From Cliona cf. orientalis (lineage: Eukaryota > Porifera > Demospongiae > Clionaida > Clionaidae): a DNA stretch of 64,000 bases. Below, piece by piece: positions 47,820 to 58,280 of the stretch; the stretch's first letter is position 1; the number at the start of each line of letters is the position of its first letter. The notes below the pieces were generated by a model that saw only the letters and a program-made list of their open reading frames with translations, ran no database searches and was not told the DNA's origin. The stretch lies in NCBI GenBank assembly GCA_963930775.1, contig OZ005690.1, positions 12,364,411 through 12,428,410 of the forward strand. Direction: 5' to 3'. The position numbers and the translations under genes were made by a program.

Positions 47820-49571
47820 TTATTTAGGACGCAGGGTGACATAGGCTACATTATCCTTGAGCTCCAGATCCCCCTCTGGTTCATCTGAAGCAGCTGCAGT
47901 TGATGTGGACATTGTCTGTTCATGCTGAGTCAGCTTTCTCCGTCTCTGACTGAAACAGTGCCCACAGATGAATCCAATAATGAACATCAACACTGACACC
48001 ACAACTGCTACACACGACACAGATATCAATGCTGGAACATTATCTGAATTAGGCTTTCCTGTATGTTGAAGGAAGTATACCTCACAATAATTAATGCAAT
48101 TATAGTAATATTGATACTCAAGTAAATTACCTTCAGTTTGGGCTTGTGATGTTTCCAATTCCCACTCCCCATTCTCCAAGCATGTTGCTGTATTGGTTTT
48201 AGTGATGAGAAATCCTGAACAACACATATTCTCCTTTGTTGATTCTTTCGTGGAATCATTTACCAGTATGTGGAGTACATAGAGTGGATCACTACATACA
48301 CTAGTTACAGGTACTGCTGGAATAAAACAAACAGTATCATGTTTATGAAAGTCTAGAACAAATAATCATGATGACATTCCATTCCACCGATGCACTCAAC
48401 CTCTCCAGGGTCTGGTTCCCATTTTCCATTCCCCATACATGTGGATGAGTTAGATCCATTGAGTGTCTGTCCAGGAGGACAGGTGAATGTGATAGTATGT
48501 CCCTCTAGTGCTGGCTCTACGTAGCCCACAGCTAAAGCGTTGGTCAGTTCCATTGGGTCACCACACTTGCCTACAAGAATAGCAAGTTGGCATACTGCAC
48601 TGCCAAAATATTTGTGTGACTTACTGAAGTTCAGCTCAATAATCTTAGTTTGATTGAGCAGCCGACAGGTGCTGTGCTGAGTGACACTCACATTGTACAG
48701 TGTGTTATATGACAGTTCCAACTGAACTCTCATGTTTCCAATAAATATCACATTCTTAGGTTGAGGATATGCGCTAACAATGATGTTACGTAGAAACTGC
48801 TGATAATACGGTTGTGAATTTACAAGCATCCACTCCAGGGTTACTGTGACTCCATCACTCAAGAAATCTTCTGGATCAGATCGTATATTTAACTCTGAAA
48901 AATCAAAAGCAATTGGAACTTGTCAGATGATCATTGATTTTATCAGTGGATTGCATGCCATTGTATGGGTATGTTCATTGATCTTGGGTTGGGGCAATCA
49001 CTATAATCTGTACATACATGTCCCTTCCATATAATACTGTGGTGTCTTACCAAATCGTTGAGAATCTATGATTTGGATGGTGGTTGTGGCCACCAAGTTT
49101 GTGTCCAGTTCAACGCAGCTCACCACAGTTCCATTCAGACCTCTTCTCACAGAGCTGATTGTTACCCTGGATATTAGTGGCAGGACATTTTGATCAGAGA
49201 GCCTTGAAAAGTGATCGTGGAGCTGCTAATCAACAGCGGCATAGGTATGCCACTTGCTCCAATTGATGAGACAGGCTCTGCTGTGTGGCTCACATTCTCA
49301 GGGAAAACAGTGAACTTCCATTGGTGATCTATCCCTAATATTGATGTAGTGTTGCATATCACCTCCAGCTGATCTCCTTCCTGGCAAACCGGGGCCACTG
49401 GTGAGGGAGAGATCTCAACCACTCCTGTATTAAGATATTCAATTGCTAACTTATGAGATGACAGCATAAATCATGAACTTCATATTAAAATGACATCCTC
49501 CCACCTCTTGTATATTCTGGAGCTGACGATAGAAGCAAAGCTAGTGATAGTACAAGCCCACAAGCCGTCAT
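47820..49571 (-). pseudogene. M2: ITIM receptor with Ig frameshift and lost donor
   Basis: Exons: signal peptide 49571-49505 (MTACGLVLSLALLLSSAPEY); Ig-like 49424-49051; FN3-like 48894-48625; sushi 48570 to ~48376; second sushi-like 48316-48131; transmembrane plus tail 48058-47820 (ELKDNVAYVTLRPK). The Ig exon is 374 bp because one T is missing from a run (about 49206-49209), shifting frame to a stop after KMSCH. The sushi exon has lost ~24 bp including its normal donor; a weak GT at 48375-48374 would rescue splicing in phase. Either lesion alone could be tolerated or be an error; together they suggest a pseudogene. Confidence 0.7.
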
Positions 49572-49931
49572 TGTACCGCAAAACTGAATGGGCAATTCCT
49601 TGTCCGTAGCGTTCTGCTTGTGGAGTTCTACACTAATATCGACCATTTCCATGTTTTCGATTGGTAGCTCATTGTACGTGACCAGAGAGTAGCCTGTCCC
49701 CACTTCTCCACATGTGAAATAGAAACATGTTAGTTGTCCTTGCTCATGGTGTTGTGCAAATAAGAGTGTAATTCTTCCTTAATAGTGTTGCTAGCACATG
49801 CACGATTTATATAGCGTATGATAGCGATTGCATACATAGAATTTTATATTTTGTTCAGAACACAAAAAATAAACTGTTAATGTAATTTTATCATCTAGAG
49901 TATCCTGACTAGATACCAACAACTATGTACA

Positions 49932-50085
49932 CACGTTGAAACAGGCGATTGAGAAGTATAAAAGGAAGAGAAAAAATCTCAGGACTTAGCTGCAATTTGA
50001 ACCCAGGACCTTCTGAATTCTAGTCAGACACTCTTACCAACTGAGCTACTAAGCCCTGATGGCAGCGGAGTGTAGGATAGGTGGT
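49932..50085 (-). mobile_element. tRNA-derived SINE insertion (tRNA-like head)
   Basis: A 154-bp insertion flanked by ATGTACA on both sides (49925-49931, 50086-50092). The paralogous DNA downstream of M9 (about 60930-60950) lacks it. On the minus strand about 50056-49984 reads as a tRNA: acceptor arms GGGCTTAG / CTAAGTCC pair, D-arm box A (TAGCTCAGTTGG), anticodon stem TCTGA/TCAGA with loop CTAGAAT (formal anticodon AGA), B box GGGTTCAAAT, then a T run. The T stem is mismatched and a serine tRNA would need a long variable arm, so it is not a functional tRNA gene. Confidence 0.7.
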
Positions 50086-50357
50086 ATGTACAGTAGATAC
50101 ACAGTAATTGGAATATCATTGCATTCAGTGCACAAAATTAATTACGGAGTAGGCTCATCCCCAGGTGCTAATAGCATAATATACAATGCCATAATACAAC
50201 TTGACACTGAGAGTGGCCTGGGCATGAGGCTATGGATATAAATATCCATCGAGCTGCCCGCTCAATAAAGATATGAATGTGAGTGATAGAAAGTCTTGAC
50301 TAACTCAAAAAGTGATATAATAATTATGATATTATCGTATGATTGTCCCTGATCGAT

Positions 50358-52169
50358 TCATTTTGGGCGCAGGGTGACATAGGCTACATTATCCTTGAGC
50401 TCCAGATCCCCCTCTGGTTCATTTGAAGCAGCTGCAGTTGACGTGGACACTGTCTGTTCATGCTGAGTCAGCTTTTTCCGTCTCTGACTGAAACAGTGCC
50501 CACAGATGAATCCAATAATGAACATCAACACTGACACCACAACTGCTATACACGACACAGATATCAATGCTGGAACATTATCCTTTCCTGCTGCTGTACA
50601 TAATAATCAATAGAAATTTAATGTCAATAATAATATTGATATACTCAAGCAAATCACCTTCAGTTTGGGCTTGTGATGTTTCCAATTCCCATTCCCCATT
50701 CTCCAAGCATGTTGCTGTATTGGTTCTAGCAATGAGAAATCCTGAACAGCACGTAGTTTCCTTTGTTGATTCTTTCATGGAATCATTTATGTGGAGTACA
50801 TAGAGTGGATTATTGTTACATACATCAGCTGGAACTGGAATAACAAGTGATGTTGAAAAACAAATAATCATTACACTTAATGCTAATGTACCGGATGTTG
50901 TAATACTAGTTGTTCCTATTTCACCAGTACACTCTATCTCTCTGGGGTCTGGTTCCCATTCTCCATTCCCCATACATGTGGATGAGTTAGATCCGTTAAG
51001 TATCTGATAAGGAGGACAGACAAATGTGATACTTTGTCCCTCTAGAGCTGGATCTGTATAGCCCATAACTATAGCATTAGTCAGCCCCATTGGTGTACTA
51101 CACTTGACTGCAGGGAGTAAAGTTCATGACATTAGATTTGATGAGCAATGTGTATAATATAGTCTAAGAGCTTACAATAGTTCAGCAGTAGGACTTGAAT
51201 TCGATTGAGTTGCTGACAGGTGTTGTGCTGAGTGACACTCACATTGTACAGTGTGTTATACGACAGTTCCAACTGAGCTCTCATGTTTCCAGTAAATAAT
51301 ATCATATTGTTTAGCTGTGGGTCAACACTGACACTGACATTGTGTAGAAACTGTTGATAATAATCTTGTGAATTCAAGAGAGTTCACTCCAGAGTTACTG
51401 TTATTCCATCACTTGAAAACTGTTTTGCTTGAGATTGAACACTCAAATCTAATTGGAGCAGATAAAATTTTGATGTTTATAGTGGCATTAAATTCTATTT
51501 GAAAATAATTATGAGTTGTTATCAGCTTATTGTAACACTACCCGTGTCATATTATACAGGAGGTTGGTATAAAATTGTAGGTATGATAGTCTGTGATCAT
51601 TCCATACCCCCTCCCCCTTCTCTCTTTAGCATGCATTGTTCAGGGATTACAGTTTCTTACCAAACTAGCCAGGATCAATGATTCGTATGGTGGTTGTTGC
51701 CACTGAGTCAGTTGATGATATGCTTTCAAAGCAGTTCACCACAGTTCTATTCAGACCACTCCTTATAGGACTGACTACTGCCCTGGATATCAATGGCAGG
51801 ACATCTTGACCAGAGAGCCTCAAGAAAGTGATCACAGAGCCACTGAATGTCAGTGTTTGAGATACACCACTGGTACCAGCTGATGTGACAGGTGTTGGTG
51901 TGAGGGTAATATTTTCAGGAGAGAAAGTGAACTCCCATCGGTGAACAGCACCTGATGATGTACATGTCAGTTCCAGCTGATCTCCTTCCTGGCAAACTCA
52001 GCGGCTGCCACTGGTGAGGGAAAGATCTCCACCACTCCTGTTGGCAGCACAAACTTCGGACTAATTATGAGCTAGTTATATTATTAAACGACATCCTCCA
52101 ACCTCTTGTAATTTCTGGAGTTGATGATAAAAGCAAAGCTAGTAACAGTACAAGCCCACAAACCTTCAT
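50358..52169 (-). pseudogene. M3: decayed ITIM receptor
   Basis: Signal peptide 52169-52103 (MKVCGLVLLLALLLSSTPEI); Ig-like 52037-51661 with a 5-bp insertion near 51995-52005 that breaks frame just before the first cysteine; FN3-like 51448-51176 with the LEW tryptophan changed to TGA (51386-51384); sushi 51107-50892 intact; second sushi-like 50834-50658 intact; transmembrane plus tail 50587-50358 intact (ends NVAYVTLRPK, stop TGA). Two independent lesions make it a pseudogene despite a perfect tail. It shares with M9 a shortened GKDNV start of the last exon, absent from the others. Confidence 0.75.
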
Positions 52170-52636
52170 TGTAATGATAATTGAACTACAAAACTGAATG
52201 AGCAATTCCTTGTCCGTGGCGTTCAGCTTATGCATTTCTACACTACTAACGACCATTTCCATGTTTTCGATTAGTGAGCCATTGTACGTGACCACCTATC
52301 AGTGCTTATACTCCACGTGTAAAAATAAACATGTAAATAAGTCCTTGCTCGTGGTGTTGTGCAAACAAGAGTGTAATTCCACCTTCATTGTGGTGTTTAA
52401 TAATAATAATATGCAAGCACATGCATGAAAGAGTGCAAGTGTCACACTGACTCCTAGTTCTTATGTATGATGGCAAGTGCATGTGGATAGAAATACTTAT
52501 TCAAAACACAAAAATATTAAACTGTTATTCTTTTTGTCATCTGGAGTATCCTGATCCACGAAGCAGATACAGATGAATGATTGTGCATGATAGAAGTTTT
52601 GACTAACTAGCTAAAAAAGCGATGTCAAGAAAGGAT

Positions 52637-54464
52637 TTATTTAGGTCGCAGGGTGACATAGGCTACATTATCCTTGAGCTCCAGATCCCCCTCTGGTTCA
52701 TTTGAAGCAGCTGCAGTTGACGTGGACATTGTCTGTTCATGTTGAGTCAGCTTTTTCCGTCTCTGACTGAAACAGTGCCCACAGACGAATCCAATAATGA
52801 ACATCAACACTGACGCCACAACTGCTACACACGACACAGATATCAATGCTGGAACATTATCTGAATTAGGCTTTCCTGTATGTTGAAGGAAGTATATACC
52901 TCCTATTAATTAAAGGAAATGTCAATAATATTGATACTCATGCAAGCAAAACACCTTTAGTTTGGACTTGTGATGTTTCCAATTCCCATTCCCCACCATT
53001 CTCCATGCTTTGAGAATAGGGATAATAACAATATTGTTGTATTGGTTCTAGCAATAAGAAATCCTGAACAATACATACTTTCCTTTGTTGATTCTTTCAT
53101 GGAATCATTTAATATGTGGAGTACATAATATATAGAGTGGATCACTACATATTATACTAGTTACTGTTACCGCTGGAATAAAACAAACAGTATCGATCAT
53201 GTTTATGAAAAACTAGAACAGATAATAATCATGACGCTTAATGATGACATACCTGATGTTGTAACACCAGTTGTTTCCATTCCACCGATGCACTCAACCT
53301 CTCCAGGGTCTGGTTCCCATTCTCCATTCCCCATACATGTGGATGAGTTAGATCCATTGAGGGTCTGTCCATGTGGACAGATGAATATAATAGTTTGTCC
53401 CTCTAGTGCTGGATCTGTATAACCCACAGCTAAAGCATTGGTCACTTTCATTGGGTCGCTACACTTGCCTGTGGAATGTTATCATGAAACTCAAAATTTA
53501 TCATGATGGGCATAGTAATAATTATTATTTCAGAGCTTACTATAGCTCAGCTCAATAAATGTAGTCCCAATGAGCTGGTGACAGGTGCTGTGCTGAGTGA
53601 CACTCACATTGTACAGTGTGTTATATGAGAGTACCACTTGAGCTCTCATGTCTCCAGTAAACACCACATTGTTTAGCTGTGGGTTAGCACTGACACTGAT
53701 GTTACGCAGAAGGTATTGATAGTAATTTCGTGAATTTAAGAGAGTCCACTCCAGAGCTACTATGACTCCATCACTAGAGAAATCTTCTGAACCAGATTGT
53801 ACGCTCAATTCTGAAAAAAAAAAAGAAGATTGAAGTTTATTAGTTAATAATCTAGTGGATAGCGTGCATGCTGCATTGGAGTATATAGTAGTATGATTTT
53901 TGATCATTGATCGGGTCTATGTCCTATGATCTGACTGTGGCATCTTACCAAATTGTTGAGAATCTATGATTTGGATGGTGGTGGTGGCTACCAAGCCTGT
54001 GGCCAGTTCAAAGCAGCTCACCACAGTTTTATTCAGACCTCTGCTCACGGGACTAATTGTTATCCTGGATATCAGTGGCAGAACATATGGACCAGAAAGT
54101 CTCGAGAAAGTGACCATAGAGTTGCCGATACTCAGTGGTGATATAGGTATACCACTCACTCCGATTGATGTGACAGGCCTTGTTGTGTAGCTTATATTCT
54201 CAGGGAAAACAGTGAACTGCCACTGGTGATCTATCCTTGATGTATTGCACATCAGCTCCAGCTGATCTCCTTCCTGGCAAACCGGGGCCACTGGTGAAGG
54301 AGAGAGCTCCACCACTCCTGTACTGAGATATTAAGCTAACTTATGATAATATTAAAAGAGTAATCATGAACTGCATATTAAAATGACGTCCTCCCACCTC
54401 TTGTAAATTCTGGAGCTGATGATAGCAGCAAAGCTAGTGATAGTACAAGCCCACAAACCTTCAT
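52637..54464 (-). CDS. M4: Ig-FN3-CCP-TM-ITIM receptor, second sushi exon broken
   Basis: Signal peptide 54464-54398; Ig-like 54317-53949 (VCQEGDQLELMCN, W in HQWQFTV, VVSCFEL); FN3-like 53810-53541; sushi 53468-53253 (IIFICPHGQ, CMGNGEWEPDP); transmembrane plus tail 52875-52637 (helix VAVVASVLMFIIGFVCGHCF, tail ends NVAYVTLRPK). The second sushi-like exon (53172-52955) is 218 bp: it gained ~10 bp near 53120-53140 and has a replaced stretch near 53010-53035, breaking frame. All exons are phase 1-1, so skipping it gives an open ~386-residue receptor. Confidence 0.72.
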
Positions 54465-54887
54465 TGTAATAATAATTGAACTGCAAAACTGAATGGGCAA
54501 TTCCTTGTCCGTGGCGTTCAGCTTATACATGTCTACATTATTAACGACCATTTCCATGTTCTCGATTGGTGAGCTATATACATGTACCTAACCACAGAGT
54601 AGCCTGTCAGCTGCTACTCCACGTGTAAAAAAAACACGCTAGTTGCGTTGTGCAAACTAGAGTGTAATTCCTCCTTCGTTATGGTATTTAATATACAAGC
54701 ACATGCATGAGTACGTATCACGCTCATGGTTATTGGTAAGTGCATGTGCATAGACTGAAAACACAAAAATATTAAACTGTTATTCTTTTTGTCATCTGGA
54801 GTATCCTGATCCACGGAGCAGATACAGATGAATGATTGTGCATGATAGAAGTTTTGACTAACTCAAAAAGTGACATCATGAAAGGAT

Positions 54888-56691
54888 TCATTTAGGTCGC
54901 AGGGTGACATAGGCTACATTATCCTTGAGCTCCAGATCCCCCTCTGGTTCATTTGAAGCAGCTGCAGTTGACGTGGACACTGTCTGTTCATGCTGAGTCA
55001 GCTTTTTCCGTCTCTGACTGAAACAGTGCCCACAGACGAATCCAATAATGAACATCAATACTGATGCCACAACTGCTACACACGACACAGATATCAATGC
55101 TGGGATATTATCTGAATTAGGCTTTCCTGTATGTTGAAGGAAGTATACCTCTCAATAATTAAAGGAAATGTCAATAATATTGATACTCAAGAAAGTCACC
55201 TTCAGTTTGGGCTTGTGATGTTTCCAATTCCCATTCCCCATTCTCCAAGCATGTTGTTGTATTGGTTCTAGCAATGAGAAATCCTGAACAACATATATTT
55301 GCATCAACCTTTGTTGATCCTTTCATTGAATCATTTATGTGGAGTACATAGAGTGGATTGTTGTTACATACAACAGCTGGAACTGGAATAACAAAATAAT
55401 GATGTTTATGAAAAACAAATAATCATTACTCTGAATGCTAATGTACCTGATGCTGTGGCACCAGTTGTTCTCATTATACCAGTACACTCTACCTCTCTGG
55501 GGTCTCGTTCCCATTTTCCATTCCCCATACATGTGGCCGAGTTAGATCCATTAAGCATCTGTCCAGGTAGACAGGTGAATGTGATAGTTTGTCCCTCTAG
55601 TGCTGGATTTACGTAGCCCAGAGTTAAAGCATTAGTCAGTTCCATTGGATCACTACACTTGCCTGTGGAAAAATAAGAAGTTCAAATTTATTTATCGTGA
55701 TATGCAGCATAATATTATTATTTTAGAGCTTACTATAGCTCAGCTCAATAAATGTAGTCCCAACGAGCTGTCGACAGGTGCTGTGCTGAGTGACACTCAC
55801 ATTGTATGGTGTGTTATACGATAGAATTAGCTGAACTCTCATGTCTCCAGTAAACACCACATCCGTAGGTTGTGGATTTGCAGTAACACTGATGTTACGT
55901 AGAAACTGCTGATAATACGGCTGTGAATTTATAAGCGTCCACTCCAGGGTTACTGTGACTCCATCACTCAAGAAATCTTCTCGTATACTTAACTCTGAAA
56001 AATCAAAAGCAATTGGAGCTTATCAAATGATCGTTGATTTTATCATGCCATTGTATGAGGTTGGATACAAGCCAGGTGTATGTTCATTGATCTTGGGTTG
56101 GGGCAATCACTATAATAACCTGTACATACATACACATGTCCCTTCCATATTATACTGTGGTGTCTTACCAAACTGTCGAGAATCTATGATTTGGATGGTG
56201 GTTGTGGCCACCAGAGTTGTATCCAGTTCAACACAGCTCACCACAGTTCCATTCAGACCTCTTCCCACGGAGCTGATTGTTACCCTAGATATCAGTGGCA
56301 GGGCATTTTGACTAGAGAGCCTTGAAAAAGTGATTGTGGAGCTGCCGATCAACAGTGGCATAGGTATTCCACTTGCTCCAATTGATGAGACAGGCGCTGC
56401 TGTGTGGCTCACATTCCCAGGGAGAACAATCAACTTCCATTGGTGATCTATCCCTGTTGTCGTGTTGCACGTCAGCTCCAGTTGATCTCCTTCCTGGCAA
56501 ACTGGGGCCACTGGTGAAGGAGTGATCTCAACCACTCCTGTACTGAGATATTCAATAGCTAACTTATGAGATGACAGTATAAAGAGTAAATCATGAACTT
56601 CATATTAAAATGACATCCTCCCACCTCTTGTAAATTCTGGAGCTGATGATAGAAGCAAAGCTAGTGACAGTACAAACCCACAAACCTTCAT
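54888..56691 (-). CDS. M5: intact Ig-FN3-CCP-CCP-TM-ITIM receptor
   Basis: The reference member of the cluster. Exons: signal peptide 56691-56625 (MKVCGFVLSLALLLSSAPEF); Ig-like 56537-56169 (cysteines in VCQEG, ELTCN and VVSCVEL, tryptophan in HQWKLIV); FN3-like 55994-55734 (VTLEWTLINSQPYYQQFL, YNVSVTQHSTC); sushi 55662-55447 (ITFTCLPGQMLNGSNSATCM); second sushi-like 55382-55200 (two Cys in NICCSGF, TTTCLENGEWE); transmembrane plus tail 55126-54888. All introns are phase 1 with GT-AG ends; total 1335 bp, 444 residues. The tail has basic QRRKK, a Ser/Thr-rich stretch and ELKDNVAYVTLRPK, whose VAYVTL fits the ITIM consensus (SH2-phosphatase docking in known families; here inferred). Cell-surface type I protein; ligand unknown. 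Confidence 0.85.
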
Positions 56692-56850
56692 TTTGAACTG
56701 CAAAAACTGAATGGGCAATTCCTTGTCCGTGGCGTTCAGCTTGTGCATTTCTACACTACTAACGACCATTTCCATGTTTTCGATTGGTGAGCAATTGTAC
56801 GTGACCACCTATCAGTGCTATTCCACATGTAAAAATAAACATGCTGGTTG
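56692..56850 (-). promoter_or_regulatory. Conserved 5' leader block of cluster genes
   Basis: About 150 bp immediately upstream of the M5 ATG, strongly conserved before M1 (47367-47515), M2 (49572-49715), M3 (52170-52325), M4 (54465-54625), M8 (60460-60610) and M9 (62994-63135), and beyond in part. In several copies it is open in frame with the signal peptide (words ENMEMVV...SVE and KLNATDKELPIQF), but in M1 a TAG closes the frame. It is best read as 5' UTR/promoter; an N-terminal extension is a weaker alternative. Confidence 0.5.
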
Positions 56851-57166
56851 TAACATAATTCCTTGCTCGTGTTGTGCAAACAAGAGTGTAATTCCTCCTT
56901 CGTTGTGGTGTTTAATAATAGTAATATGCAAGCACATACACGAACAAGTGCAAGTGTCACAATGACTCCTAGTTCTTATGCACAATGGCAAGTGCATGTG
57001 CATAAAAATACATACGTATAAGCTTACTTATTCAAAACACAAAAATATTAAACTGTTATTCTTTGTCATCTGGAGTATCCTGATCCACGGAGCAGATACA
57101 GATGAATGATTAATTATGCATGATAGAAGTTTTTGACTAACTCAAAAAGTGACGTCATGAAAGGAG

Positions 57167-57950
57167 TTATTTAGGACGCAGAGTGACATAGGCTACATTA
57201 TCCTTGAGTTCCAGATCCACCTCTGGTTCATTTGAAGCAGCTGCAGTTGACGTGGACATTGTCTGTTCATGCTGAGTCAGCTTTTTCCGTCTCTGACTGA
57301 AACAGTGCCCACAGACGAATCCAATAATGAATATCAACACTGATGCCACAACTGCTACACACGACACAGATATCAATGCTGGAACATTATCTGAATTAGG
57401 CTTTCCTGTATGTTGAAGGAAGTACACCTCCCAATAATTAATGGAAATGTCAATAATAATATTGATACTCACCTTCAGTTTGGGGTTGTGATGTTTCCAA
57501 TTCCCATTCCCCATTCTCCAAGAATGTTGTTGTATTGGTTCTAGCAATGAGAAATCCAGAACAACATAATATATTTGCATCAATCTTTGTCGATTCTTTC
57601 ATGGAATCATTGATGTGGAGTACATAGAGTGGATTGTTGTTACATACAACAACTGGAACTGGAATAAAACAAGCGATGATGTTTATGAAAAACAAGTAAC
57701 TATTGTGATGTTTAATGCTGACATATAATACCTAATGTGACACCAGTAACCATTCCACCAGTACACTCTACCTCTCTGGAGTCTGGTTCCCATTCTCCAT
57801 TACCATACATGTGGCCGAGTTAGATCCATTGAGCATCTGTCCATGTGGACAGATGAACATAACAGTTCATCCCTCTAGTGCTGGATCTATGTAGCCCATA
57901 ACTAAAGCATTGGTCGGTTCCATTGGATCACTACTGTAACACTTGTCTAT
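57167..57950 (-). pseudogene. M6: truncated ITIM receptor (3' exons only)
   Basis: Transmembrane plus tail exon 57405-57167 is intact (EVDLELKDNVAYVTLRPK). The second sushi-like exon 57658-57473 is open, but a cysteine codon is changed (TTTFLENGEWE instead of TTTCLENGEWE). The sushi exon (about 57945-57730) has an in-frame TGA (57869-57867, CAA in its sisters), a small indel at the CMGNG motif, and an altered acceptor. There are no FN3, Ig or signal exons upstream; instead a foldback lies at 57973-58078. Confidence 0.75.
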
Positions 57951-57972
57951 GAAATAATATTATAATAAGTTC

Positions 57973-58280
57973 GGTTTCTACGTGATTTAGAAGACCTCAG
58001 CTGCAGGGCTCAGTAGAACCCTTGCTTCACTTGGGATTCTACACAGAGTCCTTTGGTCTTCTAAATCACATAGAAACCTCCTAAACAGTGTCTAACTATT
58101 ATTTTGTACCTAGAATAGATTCTCTATCCTACATTTTCATTGTCATTTTCACCTTAGCTGTAATATTATATTTATCAAGCGATAAAATTAATATTATTGT
58201 ACACAATATTATGCAATAACTGGTGTTTAATTCATGATTAGTTTGTTTTCACACTCATTTATAGTAGTATTTTCTATATT
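57973..58280. repeat. Foldback hairpin and spacer between M6 and M7
   Basis: GGTTTCTACGTGATTTAGAA (57973) and its complement (to 58078) form ~24-bp arms with one mismatch around an inner gggttctac/gtagaaccc-like palindrome. It resembles the hairpin at 40905-41047. The remainder to 58280 is AT-rich with no gene. Confidence 0.55.

Noticed and set aside
49984-50056. Functional tRNA gene (formal anticodon AGA)
   Set aside because: Mismatched T stem, no long variable arm expected of tRNA-Ser, and it lies inside a small insertion with target duplications, so a SINE is the better reading.
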